From SZUA-186 sp041552135 (GTDB taxonomy: Bacteria > Pseudomonadota > Gammaproteobacteria > UBA9214): a DNA stretch of 28,926 nucleotides. Made by a program: the position numbers and the translations under genes. The DNA is taken from the NCBI GenBank assembly GCA_041552135.1, contig JBFELL010000016.1:1-28926 (forward strand). The letters run 5' to 3'. Positions 1 to 6,978 of the stretch are shown here, piece by piece (position 1 is the first letter of the stretch; each line of letters opens with the position of its first letter). A model generated the notes under the pieces. It worked only from the letters and a program-made list of their open reading frames with translations. It was not told the DNA's origin and made no database searches.

Positions 1-150
1 GTCGATGTCGATGAGCGCCTGCTGGCGGCAATGAGGGACGGCCTGCCGGACTGCGCAGGTGTTGCGCTGGGCATTGACCGGTTGCTCATGGTGGCAGGCC
101 GCTACGACCACATTGCGGATGTGATTGCCTTCCCGCTGGAACGCGCCTGA
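1..150 (+). CDS. epmA: EF-P beta-lysyltransferase EpmA, C-terminal fragment
   Basis: The window opens inside a reading frame whose last 49 residues are visible before a TGA stop. The end contains a class II aminoacyl-tRNA synthetase motif 3 of the form GVALGIDRLLM, followed by a tail ending IAFPLERA. This matches the end of EpmA (GenX/PoxA/YjeA), the LysRS paralogue that attaches beta-lysine to elongation factor P. The same motif occurs in LysRS and other class II synthetases. The short tail directly after motif 3 and the IAFP ending favour EpmA. The start lies outside the window. The next gene begins 8 bases downstream on the same strand, so the two may be co-transcribed. Confidence 0.8.
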   Translation, partial: VDVDERLLAAMRDGLPDCAGVALGIDRLLMVAGRYDHIADVIAFPLERA

Positions 151-158
151 GGTACCTC

Positions 159-884
159 GTGCTGTCCTCGACCCGGATCCTGCTGCTCAATACCAGTCAC
201 CCCGGCAACATCGGTGCGGCTGCGCGGGCCATGAAAACCATGGGGCTCGGGGAGCTGGGCCTGGTGAAACCAGGACAGTTTCCCGCGGCCGAAGCGACGG
301 CGCGCGCCTCGGGTGCCGACGACCTGCTTGCCCGGGCACAGGTGTTCGACAGCCTGGACGAGGCGCTGCGCGGTTGCCACCTGGTCATCGGTGCGAGTGC
401 CCGTGCCCGCAGCATACCGTGTCCGCTGCTCGATCCGCGTGCCTGTGCCGCCATGATCGCAGGGCAGGGCGGGAGCAAGGCCGCCGTGCTGTTCGGCAAC
501 GAACAGTCCGGGCTGAGCAATGCGGAGATGGACCGTTGCCACTACCTGGTGCGTATCCCCGCCAATCCCGAATACAGTTCGCTGAACCTGGCATCCGCGG
601 TGCAGATCATTGCCTACGAGTTGCGCATGGCGAGCGAGGCGCTACCCGGCGAGGGGGCGGGTGCGCAGCCGCAAGCGGTGCCGGTTGACAGTGAGGAGAT
701 GGAACGATTCTACCGGCACCTCGAGCAGGTGCTGGTCGAAGTGGACTTCCTTGACCCCGACAACCCGCGCCAGCTGATGCGTCGCCTGCGGCGTCTTTAC
801 AACCGTGCGGGCCCGGACGCCAACGAGATGAACATCTTGCGCGGCATCCTGAGCGCGGCTCAGCAGAAGTGCGCCAGGCGCTGA
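159..884 (+). CDS. trmJ: tRNA (cytidine/uridine-32-2'-O)-methyltransferase TrmJ
   Basis: This encodes a 241-residue SPOUT-family RNA methyltransferase. TrmJ methylates the ribose 2'-OH of nucleotide 32 in tRNA anticodon loops using S-adenosylmethionine. The N-terminal motif HPGNIGAAARAMKTMGL (about residues 15-31) and the knotted SAM-binding motifs LFGNEQSGLSN and the segment containing SSLNLASAVQ are characteristic. An arginine-rich helical C-terminal extension with a RRLRRLYNRA segment is typical of TrmJ rather than other SPOUT enzymes. The start is GTG, 8 bases after the epmA stop; no ATG in frame lies upstream. TrmJ next to cysE and iscR is a recurrent gammaproteobacterial arrangement. 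Length fits the family. Confidence 0.93.
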   Translation: MLSSTRILLLNTSHPGNIGAAARAMKTMGLGELGLVKPGQFPAAEATARASGADDLLARAQVFDSLDEALRGCHLVIGASARARSIPCPLLDPRACAAMIAGQGGSKAAVLFGNEQSGLSNAEMDRCHYLVRIPANPEYSSLNLASAVQIIAYELRMASEALPGEGAGAQPQAVPVDSEEMERFYRHLEQVLVEVDFLDPDNPRQLMRRLRRLYNRAGPDANEMNILRGILSAAQQKCARR

Positions 885-1020
885 GCCGGGCTATTCCCCG
901 AGTAAGCCTGTGGCCACTGTCATCGGCACGACAAAAGGTTTAGCATGAGCGTACCCAGGCGATCCCAGGTCTTGTGTTTTTTTATGGAAAGAATTCGCAA
1001 GCATCTGTATTTTATATTCA

Positions 1021-1842
1021 ATGTTTGAACGAATTCGTGAAGACATCAGTTCGGTTTTCGAGCGCGATCCGGCGGCCCGGAATGCGTTCGAAATCCTGAC
1101 CACCTATCCAGGCATTCATGCCATCCTGTTTCACCGCCTGAATCACTGGTTGTGGAACCGGGGGATGAAATGGCTGGCACGGGTGCTGTCAAATATACCG
1201 CGCTGGTACACCGGTATCGAGATACACCCGGGCGCACGTATCGGCCGGCGTTTTTTCATTGATCATGGTTCGGGCGTGGTCATCGGTGAGACCACCGAGA
1301 TCGGCGACGACTGCACCCTGTACCACGGTGTCACCCTGGGTGGCACCAGCTGGAACAAGGGCAAGCGGCATCCGACGCTGGGCAATGACGTGGTCATCGG
1401 CGCAGGCGCCAAGGTACTGGGGCCGATAACCATCGGTAACGGCGTGCGTATCGGTTCCAATGCCGTGGTGCTCAAGAGCGTGCATGAGAACAACACCGTG
1501 GTGGGTGTGCCGGGGAGAGTCGTCAGTAAAGGGGCGGCGGTGGCGCCCGATTCGAGGCGCCAGGCCATTGCCCGCAAGATGGGTTTCGATGCCTACGGCG
1601 AGACGCAGGACATGCCCGATCCGGTGGCAACCGCCGTCAATGGCATCCTCGATCATATCCATGCGATGGACGCCCGCCTCGAGGATATGTGCAAGGGCCT
1701 GAAGGCGCTCGGTGGCGAAGTCGGCGACCACAGGTTGCCCGATATCGGCAACTGTGAGCTCAACCATGTCGAGGGCAAGGAGATCCACGTGCCCGGCGAA
1801 GACGACGAAATAACAGAGGATGGCGGCTCATCGGGTTCCTGA
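1021..1842 (+). CDS. cysE: Serine O-acetyltransferase CysE
   Basis: This 273-residue protein transfers acetyl from acetyl-CoA to L-serine, the committed step of cysteine synthesis. It has a short helical N-terminal region and a left-handed beta-helix of hexapeptide repeats (about residues 65-165). The catalytic Asp-His pair lies in IDHGSGVVIGET (D81, H82), and the GGTSWNKGKRHPTLG loop is typical of SATs. The N-terminal domain is short compared with E. coli CysE, as in the NifP/plant-like type. After the hexapeptide core there is an unusual acidic C-terminal extension of about 100 residues. The ATG at 1021 has no obvious Shine-Dalgarno sequence, and an AT-rich stretch (1004-1020) sits directly before it. 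The gene is followed by iscR after 63 bases. Confidence 0.95.
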   Translation: MFERIREDISSVFERDPAARNAFEILTTYPGIHAILFHRLNHWLWNRGMKWLARVLSNIPRWYTGIEIHPGARIGRRFFIDHGSGVVIGETTEIGDDCTLYHGVTLGGTSWNKGKRHPTLGNDVVIGAGAKVLGPITIGNGVRIGSNAVVLKSVHENNTVVGVPGRVVSKGAAVAPDSRRQAIARKMGFDAYGETQDMPDPVATAVNGILDHIHAMDARLEDMCKGLKALGGEVGDHRLPDIGNCELNHVEGKEIHVPGEDDEITEDGGSSGS

Positions 1843-1905
1843 AGAACCGGATGTGTCCGCGGGCGGCAGGATGAAAACACCATCCATGAATTCAGGGGCA
1901 GTTTT

Positions 1906-2391
1906 ATGAAACTGACAAGCAAGGGGCGTTATGCAGTAACCGCGATGCTGGATCTTGCCTTTCATTCCCAGTCGAGGCCGGTCACCCTGTCACAGATATC
2001 CGAACGCCAGGATATATCACTGTCCTACCTGGAGCAGCTGTTTACCCGCTTGCGCAAGGGCGGCCTGGTCAGGAGCACGCGGGGACCGGGCGGGGGCTAT
2101 TCGCTGGAACGCGTTCCCGAGCAGATTGCCGTGGCGGAAATCATCTCCGCGGTCGACGAGGTTGTCGACACCACCCGCTGCAGCGGCTCCCACAATTGTC
2201 AGGGTGGCAATCGCTGCCTGACGCACGAACTGTGGGATGAATTGAGCCGGCAGATTTACGGCTTTCTCAGTGAAATCACGCTCAGGGACCTGATGGAGGA
2301 TGAAAGCATCCAGATCGTGGCACAACGCCAGGATTGCAAGGTGGACGGCACGGTCGTTGATGTCGCGTCTCCCGCCGGTGAAAAGCCGTGA
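1906..2391 (+). CDS. iscR: Fe-S cluster-sensing regulator IscR (Rrf2 family)
   Basis: This 161-residue Rrf2-family winged-helix transcription factor starts MKLTSKGRYAVTAMLDLA. All known [2Fe-2S] ligands of IscR are present at the E. coli positions: C92, C98, C104 and H107. The wing motif TRGPGGGY is also intact. IscR senses Fe-S cluster status and normally represses the isc operon. The start is supported by AGGGG upstream of the ATG. A small hairpin (GGATG at 1869-1873, CATCC at 1881-1885) lies in the 63-base cysE-iscR gap. Oddly, no iscS, iscU or iscA follows; the next gene is a small membrane peptide. IscR here may be a stand-alone regulator, or the isc genes may have been moved elsewhere. 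Confidence 0.95.
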   Translation: MKLTSKGRYAVTAMLDLAFHSQSRPVTLSQISERQDISLSYLEQLFTRLRKGGLVRSTRGPGGGYSLERVPEQIAVAEIISAVDEVVDTTRCSGSHNCQGGNRCLTHELWDELSRQIYGFLSEITLRDLMEDESIQIVAQRQDCKVDGTVVDVASPAGEKP

Positions 2392-2505
2392 TTCTTGCTG
2401 AATTGCGCGACGGGTCACAGTCCGATGTGGCCTGCATCACGGAAGTATTTACCCGGTTGCCGATAACATAATCATCAAGGACGCCGTGTGCAGTCCGCGT
2501 TTTTC

Positions 2506-2514
2506 AGGAGGTGA
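2506..2514 (+). promoter_or_regulatory. Near-perfect ribosome binding site for the 51-aa gene
   Basis: AGGAGGTGA is complementary to nine consecutive bases of the usual 16S rRNA 3' end. It lies five bases (from the end of AGGAGG) before the ATG at 2517. It is the strongest Shine-Dalgarno sequence I saw in the window and supports translation of the short downstream frame. Confidence 0.85.
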
Positions 2515-2516
2515 TT

Positions 2517-2672
2517 ATGTACAAGTGGCTGATGGCATTGATTGCAATTGTGGTGATTGCCGATCCGGGTTTTTCCTGGCTGCAAACAGTCGACGAAATG
2601 AAGGACGTCGTTATTGCCGGCATGTTCGCGGTTGTGGCGGTTCCGTGGGTAGCCTCTCACTTCGATAACTGA
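2517..2672 (+). CDS. Small membrane protein of unknown function (51 aa)
   Basis: I do not recognise this 51-residue frame by family. It starts MYKWLMALIAIVVIADPGFS and ends VPWVASHFDN. It reads as two hydrophobic segments (about residues 4-15 and 31-46) separated by a short polar loop, suggesting a small inner-membrane protein with a hairpin or one and a half spans. Translation is supported by a full-length Shine-Dalgarno sequence at 2506-2514, and the gene is followed within 50 bases by a strong intrinsic terminator. It lies 125 bases after iscR on the same strand. It may be transcribed with iscR or alone. No function can be assigned from sequence. Confidence 0.7.
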   Translation: MYKWLMALIAIVVIADPGFSWLQTVDEMKDVVIAGMFAVVAVPWVASHFDN

Positions 2673-2721
2673 CCTCCCTGTGCGGCGGTCCCGACACCGT
2701 CGAAAGGGCTACCTGCAATCC

Positions 2722-2759
2722 CCCGGCCCCTGGCAGCAATGCCCGGGGCCGGGTTTTAT
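2722..2759 (+). terminator. Rho-independent terminator
   Basis: A perfect 9-bp stem is formed by CCCGGCCCC (2722-2730) and GGGGCCGGG (2745-2753). It extends inward through GGCA/TGCC to a GCAA tetraloop (2736-2739) and is followed by TTTTAT. It ends the cysE-iscR-small-protein transcription unit and separates it from the CorC-like gene. Confidence 0.85.
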
Positions 2760-2946
2760 CTACAGGGACGTAGTGTATGTCGCGAGAGGGCAGGAGGCCC
2801 GAAGCGACGCCTGACTCCACTGATCCGCCCGGCAGTCTGGCGCCATACCGGTCTGCCGTATATGCCTTTCCCGTATGGAAAATCCATCCCGGATTGCCTA
2901 TCCTGTGGCGCGCCCGCGTCCTCCCGCAAACCGTAAATGGTGTTCC

Positions 2947-3996
2947 ATGCTACTGCTGATCGTCTACGTCTGCATCGCCCTCGGCTTTTCCTTTCTCTGT
3001 TCCATTGCCGAGGCGGTCATTCTCAGTGTCACCACGCCCCACGTCACCCTGATGCAGCGAAAGGGACGCAAGGCCGGCATCCTGCTGGGCAGGCTCAAGG
3101 AAGACATCAACAGCTCGCTGGCTGCGATCCTGACACTCAACACCATTGCCCACACCGTCGGCGCGGCCGGCGCCGGTGCGCAGGCCGCCAGCGTGTTCGG
3201 CAGCGCCTATGTCGGGATTGCCTCCGGCATCCTGACACTGCTCATCCTGGTGTTTTCCGAGATCATTCCCAAGACCCTTGGCGCCCACTACTGGAAACAG
3301 CTGGCGCCCGCCACGGCCTGGATGCTGACCGGCCTGGTCCGGTTGCTTTACCCGTTCGTGAAACTCTCCGATATGGTGACCCGTGGCCTGTCCCAGGGTC
3401 CCGGCTTGACGGGTTTCAACCGCGAAGAGCTCGCGGCGATGGCTGAACTAAGCGAGAGAGAGGGCCAGCTGAAACAGCAGGAGACCCGCATCCTGAAGAA
3501 CCTGCTGCGCCTGCACCGGATGGTGGTAACCGATGCCATGACGCCGCGCACGGTGATCTTCTCCCTGTCGGAGGACCTCACGGTCGAGGAGTTTTTCTGG
3601 AAGTACGGCAGTGAGCGGTTTTCCCGCATACCGATCTACAGCAGGGAGCCCGGTCGCCTGGACGGCTTCGTGCTTCGCAGCGACCTTTTGCTCGCGCAGG
3701 CGCGCGGCAATACCGATACCCGGCTTTCCACCTACCGTCGCGAGATGTCGGCGCTGCCGGAGACCATCTCGCTGTCGCATGCCTTTGACGAGTTCCTGCG
3801 CCAGCGCGCGCATATCATGCTGATCGTCGACGAGTATGGCAGTGTCGAGGGCATCCTCACGCTCGAGGACATCCTCGAGACACTGCTAGGGCTCGAGATC
3901 GTCGACGAGGGCGACAGCAACATTGACATGCAGCAGTATGCACGCCGTCTGTGGCGCAAGCGTGCCGGCGAAATGGGGCTGGAGATGACCGAATAG
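2947..3996 (+). CDS. CNNM/CBS-domain membrane protein (CorC/HlyC-like, short form)
   Basis: From the ATG at 2947 this is a 349-residue protein with an N-terminal DUF21/CNNM domain of about four hydrophobic segments (about residues 1-165). It contains the family motifs FSFLCSIAEAVILS and FSEIIPKTLGA. A Bateman pair of CBS domains follows (about residues 200-315), with MTPRTVIFSL and VDEYGSVEGILTLEDILE. Such proteins are implicated in magnesium or cobalt export. The C-terminal CorC_HlyC transporter-associated domain is missing: only about 30 residues follow the second CBS domain. The frame is open to an ATG at 2875, but those extra residues are polar and proline-rich, and no good ribosome binding site favours either start. 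The start is therefore uncertain. Confidence 0.85.
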   Translation: MLLLIVYVCIALGFSFLCSIAEAVILSVTTPHVTLMQRKGRKAGILLGRLKEDINSSLAAILTLNTIAHTVGAAGAGAQAASVFGSAYVGIASGILTLLILVFSEIIPKTLGAHYWKQLAPATAWMLTGLVRLLYPFVKLSDMVTRGLSQGPGLTGFNREELAAMAELSEREGQLKQQETRILKNLLRLHRMVVTDAMTPRTVIFSLSEDLTVEEFFWKYGSERFSRIPIYSREPGRLDGFVLRSDLLLAQARGNTDTRLSTYRREMSALPETISLSHAFDEFLRQRAHIMLIVDEYGSVEGILTLEDILETLLGLEIVDEGDSNIDMQQYARRLWRKRAGEMGLEMTE

Positions 3997-4044
3997 CCGG
4001 CCGCGGTCCGGGGCCGCCTGCCACCTCTGCAGACCGGCCGGCGA

Positions 4045-4800
4045 TCAGTCGGCGGTGCGGTCGTCCCCGGTTGAGGCCAGGTCGGCCGGCGTCTGGTCCA
4101 TCACCTTCCTCCCCGTAATCATGGCGGAGACCAGGCCACCACCCTCGCGCAGCTCGGTCACGACGACGGCCGAGATATGCAGCACGACGAGTGCCAGCAG
4201 CGCATAAAAGCCGTAGTAATGCACGGTGATGAAGGGTTTGCGGAAGGCACGCATGGCCTCCCAGGCGGCCTCGTCGTACATCTGCGGGGCATAGGGCACA
4301 AGCGTTGCCGGATCAATGTCCGGTGCGGCGACCCAGCCGGCAATCCAGCCGCCCAGGGGCGGGTAGAACAGGTCAGTGCCGGCCAGCACCAGCCCGGTAA
4401 CGGCCTGTGCCGTCAGCAGCAACAGCATGACGGTGATCGCCAGGCGTCCGAGCGGGTTGTGACCGAGATACTGGCGTGGCCGCCCGGCGCGGAAACCGGC
4501 AACATAGCGGCGAACCTCGGCCAGGTAGCCATGCCCGCCGGGCAGGATGGCGCGCCAGCGCGCATGCCCCCCGCCGGTAAATGCCCGCACCAGTCGCCAT
4601 GCCAGGTTCAGGGCGAAGACATAGCCGATCCAGACGTGCACGGTCTTCAGCAGGATCTTGCCTTCGGTGGGCACACCCAGGGCCTTGCTGTTGAGTATGA
4701 CCAGGCCCACGCCGACCAGACCCAGCACGCACAGCAGGTTGATCCAGTGAAACCAGCGGATACCGGCATCCCATACGGACCAGGCCCTGAGTTCAGTCAT
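4045..4800 (-). CDS. Cytochrome b561-family membrane protein
   Basis: This 251-residue di-haem-type cytochrome b (cytochrome b561/Ni,Fe-hydrogenase b subunit-like) begins MTELRAWSVWDAGIRWFHW. It has four or more membrane spans. Histidines that fit haem ligation lie in RWFHWINLL, KTVHVWIGY, ITVHYYGFY and VVLHISAVV. It probably passes electrons between the quinone pool and a partner such as a small cytochrome c, but no partner gene is adjacent. The start at 4800 is chosen because AGGAAG lies eight or nine bases upstream on the minus strand. An upstream in-frame ATG at 4860 would add 20 non-hydrophobic residues and lacks this support. The gene is divergent from the universal stress protein gene. 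Confidence 0.88.
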   Translation of the reverse strand: MTELRAWSVWDAGIRWFHWINLLCVLGLVGVGLVILNSKALGVPTEGKILLKTVHVWIGYVFALNLAWRLVRAFTGGGHARWRAILPGGHGYLAEVRRYVAGFRAGRPRQYLGHNPLGRLAITVMLLLLTAQAVTGLVLAGTDLFYPPLGGWIAGWVAAPDIDPATLVPYAPQMYDEAAWEAMRAFRKPFITVHYYGFYALLALVVLHISAVVVTELREGGGLVSAMITGRKVMDQTPADLASTGDDRTAD

Positions 4801-4909
4801 GGCAGTCTTCCTGTAGTATTTGGATTGGCACAAGTGTAGCAAGTCCGGGCCGTTTGCCATACAGGACTGCTGGCCTTGCTGCGGATATCCGGCATGGCCG
4901 CCGGTTGAC

Positions 4910-4937
4910 TTGTACTGTAGATGGACAGGTTTACAAT
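4910..4937 (+). promoter_or_regulatory. Possible sigma-70 promoter for the universal stress protein gene
   Basis: TTGTAC (4910-4915), a 16-base spacer and TACAAT (4932-4937) resemble a sigma-70 promoter. It would start transcription near 4944, upstream of the chosen GTG at 5025. It is a weak match judged by eye only. Confidence 0.35.
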
Positions 4938-5024
4938 GTCATGACGAATAAGGATGCAACTGCCGTTCTGGGCCGGATAATGAACGGGAACGGCAGGCAT
5001 GCCGGAAACACGGAGCCTCTAAAA

Positions 5025-5471
5025 GTGAAAAACATACTGCTGGCGATCGAGGACTGCGAGGCCACGACCATTGCATCCCCCCTCATGGAGCGTGCCCTGG
5101 AACTGGCGGGCGCATTTTCGAGCAAGGTCTGGCTGATCCACGTTGTGCCGCATCCCGGCCAGCCGCCCTTCAACGTCGACCGCGAGGTCATGCGCCGCGA
5201 GGTGGCGGCGGAATACCGTCATGAGCATGACTTTCTGCAGCATCTCGCGCAGTGCCTGCGCGAGCGGGGCATCGACGCAACCTCGCTGCTGGTTGAAGGT
5301 TCGCCGGCCGCGACGCTGCTCGAGGAAGCGAGCCGCCTGCAGGCAGACCTGATTATGCTGGGCTGCCACAGGCACGGCATGGCATACGGCGTACTGCTGG
5401 ATGCAACTGAAGAGGGTCTGCTCGGAAAATGCCGGTGGCCGATGATGTTCGTCCCGGTGAACCAGGGTTGA
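5025..5471 (+). CDS. Universal stress protein (UspA family)
   Basis: This 148-residue protein begins (M/V)KNILLAIEDCEA, the usual first strand of a UspA fold. It contains KVWLIHVVP and a C-terminal ADLIMLGCHRHG...GLL...WPMMFVPV region. The normal ATP-binding signature G-x2-G-x9-G-(S/T) is degraded here (GCHRHGMAYGVLLDATEEG). The protein may therefore belong to the non-ATP-binding UspA type. The GTG at 5025 is preferred because it matches the family N-terminus and has GGAG about nine bases upstream; in-frame ATGs at 4939 and 4981 would add residues not seen in the family. It lies upstream of the MerB-like gene on the same strand, with 136 bases between them. Confidence 0.82.
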   Translation: MKNILLAIEDCEATTIASPLMERALELAGAFSSKVWLIHVVPHPGQPPFNVDREVMRREVAAEYRHEHDFLQHLAQCLRERGIDATSLLVEGSPAATLLEEASRLQADLIMLGCHRHGMAYGVLLDATEEGLLGKCRWPMMFVPVNQG

Positions 5472-5477
5472 AGATCA

Positions 5478-5490
5478 GGCAGTAACTGCC
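5478..5490. promoter_or_regulatory. Short perfect palindrome between usp and merB-like genes
   Basis: GGCAGT-A-ACTGCC is a perfect 6-bp inverted repeat around one central base, just after the usp stop codon. It could be a protein-binding site for the downstream gene. There is no T-run, so it is not an intrinsic terminator. A second small hairpin, CCAGGC-ATC-GCCTGG, lies at 5544-5558. Confidence 0.3.
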
Positions 5491-5593
5491 GGCCGGTGTG
5501 GCGCTGTCCTGTGCTGCATCTGTCTGCCATCGTACATGAATCCCCAGGCATCGCCTGGCGTGTGCCTGTCTGTCAAATACAGCTGTCCTTGAA

Positions 5594-5598
5594 AGGAG
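5594..5598 (+). promoter_or_regulatory. Ribosome binding site deciding a TTG start
   Basis: AGGAG lies nine bases before TTG at 5608 and fifteen bases before the first in-frame ATG at 5614. The spacing favours the TTG as the start of the MerB-like gene. Confidence 0.6.
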
Positions 5599-5607
5599 AA
5601 TCAGCCA

Positions 5608-6264
5608 TTGGATATGCAGGAACCCCTTGATCGCCTGAACGACCTGTTACCGCTCGGCGAAAGCCAGCGCCGGCTTGCAGCGCTGTTGCGGGAGCTGCAC
5701 AGAAGGATACTGCACAGCTTTGCCGGACGCGGGCGGCCCCTGTCGCGTGAGGAAATGGCAGAACATCTGGGTGATGTCCCTGTTGATACGGCGCTGCAGC
5801 GGCTTGCCTCGGACGACCTGGTGGTGCTGTCGCCGGACGGCGGCGAAGTCACCGGCGCCTACCCGTTTACCATGGAGGAACGGGTGCATCGCGTGCGGGT
5901 AAACGGCGGGCAGCTACTGCATGCGATGTGCGCCCTGGATGCCTTGTCTGTCGGCCCCATGTTCAATGCCGCGACCACGGTGAGCTCCCGTTGTCATATC
6001 AGCGATGCGCCGATCGAGGTCCGGATGCAGGGGAAGGCGGTCATGTCGGCCAGCCCCGGGCACCCCTGGGTGGGTATCCGCTGGCAGGGGACCTCGGGTT
6101 GCGCCGCCCGCAGCCTGTGTCTTGATATGGTGTTCCTGCGTGACAGTGAAACGGGCGTGGACTGGCGCGAGCAGGACAGGGGCAACATCAGCATCCTGGA
6201 TCTGCCGTCAGCGGTCGCGATGGGGGCGGCATTTTTCTGTCCCTTGCTGGAACAGGACGACTGA
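5608..6264 (+). CDS. MerB-like organomercurial (alkylmercury) lyase homologue
   Basis: This 218-residue protein aligns by eye along its length with alkylmercury lyase MerB, which cleaves carbon-mercury bonds by protonolysis. An N-terminal winged-helix-like segment (about residues 20-75) contains LSREEMAEHLG. The catalytic core starts with CALDAL. The residues equivalent to MerB C96, D99 and C159 are all present as C108, D111 and C171, and C129 sits where MerB has C117. The pattern SLCLDMVFL...DW matches the MerB segment around C159. Length is normal for the family. No merR, merA, merT or merP is adjacent, which is unusual for a functional mercury gene. Substrate and regulation therefore remain inferred. 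Confidence 0.75.
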   Translation: MDMQEPLDRLNDLLPLGESQRRLAALLRELHRRILHSFAGRGRPLSREEMAEHLGDVPVDTALQRLASDDLVVLSPDGGEVTGAYPFTMEERVHRVRVNGGQLLHAMCALDALSVGPMFNAATTVSSRCHISDAPIEVRMQGKAVMSASPGHPWVGIRWQGTSGCAARSLCLDMVFLRDSETGVDWREQDRGNISILDLPSAVAMGAAFFCPLLEQDD

Positions 6265-6322
6265 TTGCCTCCCGGCCGTCGGTCCTTGCCGGTCCCGGCG
6301 CCAGGCGGCGAGGGTGCGCGCC

Positions 6323-6913
6323 TTATTGCCTTGACCAGACAAGCAGCCGGTTGTTGACCGGCATGTCATGGTCCTGGTGGAATCGCATGCCGTTCTCCGC
6401 GGCCAGGCTGTCCAGGTCCTCGAGGTTGCGTATGCCGCTTGCCGGGTCCCGGGACTTCAGGAAGGCATCAAAGCGGGCGTTGCTATCGCTGGTGTAGGCG
6501 TTGTGGTAGTTGAACGGGCCATACAGGCACAGGACACCGCCCGGCAGGAGGACCTTGCCGATACCGCGGAACATTGCCTCGACCTCCGGCCATGACATGA
6601 TGTGGCAGGTGTTGGCGCTGAAGACACCGTCGTATCGAGCGGCAGGCCAGTCGTCGCGGCTGACATCCAGTTGCAGGGGTTCCGGTACGTTGTCGAGACC
6701 GGCCTCGCTGCGCCAGGCATTGATGCCGGGATGATTGCCGGCAATGTCGCTGGGCTGCCATGTCAGGTGCGGTAACTGCCGGGCGAAATAGACCGCATGC
6801 TGGCCGGTGCCGCTGCCGATCTCGAGGACTGTGCGGCAGGCCGAGAACTCCTGGCGGATCACGGCCAGGATCGGTTTGCGGTTCTCGTCACAGGCGTCGG
6901 AATACGGTTTCAT
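6323..6913 (-). CDS. DUF938 family SAM-dependent methyltransferase-like protein
   Basis: This 196-residue protein has a class I methyltransferase fold. The SAM-binding motif VLEIGSGTGQHAVYFA lies at about residues 29-44, followed by QPSDI and LDVSRDDWP. The N-terminal KPYSDACDENRKPIL and the segment SANTCHIMSWPEVEAMF are hallmarks of DUF938. The methyl acceptor is not known for this family. The gene lies 65 bases downstream of hsp20 on the same strand, so it may be read through from the heat-shock promoter. That gap contains a small CGCCCG/CGGGCG hairpin without a T-run. I see no strong ribosome binding site at the ATG. Confidence 0.88.
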   Translation of the reverse strand: MKPYSDACDENRKPILAVIRQEFSACRTVLEIGSGTGQHAVYFARQLPHLTWQPSDIAGNHPGINAWRSEAGLDNVPEPLQLDVSRDDWPAARYDGVFSANTCHIMSWPEVEAMFRGIGKVLLPGGVLCLYGPFNYHNAYTSDSNARFDAFLKSRDPASGIRNLEDLDSLAAENGMRFHQDHDMPVNNRLLVWSRQ

Positions 6914-6978
6914 GCATCAGGCCATACCCGCCGCCCGAGAGGGGCAACGGGCGTTAGCAAACGGCAGGGTCTGGCGTC

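Noticed and set aside
3997..4044. Imperfect GC-rich inverted repeat between the convergent CorC-like and cytochrome b561 genes
   Set aside because: The arms are offset by two bases and neither strand has a T-run after the stem, so I do not call a terminator.
4854..5024. N-terminal extension of the universal stress protein from an ATG at 4854
   Set aside because: The extra residues do not fit UspA, the possible promoter falls inside them, and a better ribosome binding site serves the GTG at 5025.
5528..5542. Bases CGTACATGA resembling one half of the MerR operator before the MerB-like gene
   Set aside because: The other half-site and the -35/-10 elements of a mer promoter are missing, so it is most likely chance.
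6930..6960. CGCCCG/CGGGCG hairpin between hsp20 and the DUF938 gene as a terminator
   Set aside because: The stem is short and there is no T-run on the minus strand; it may cause a pause but is not convincing.
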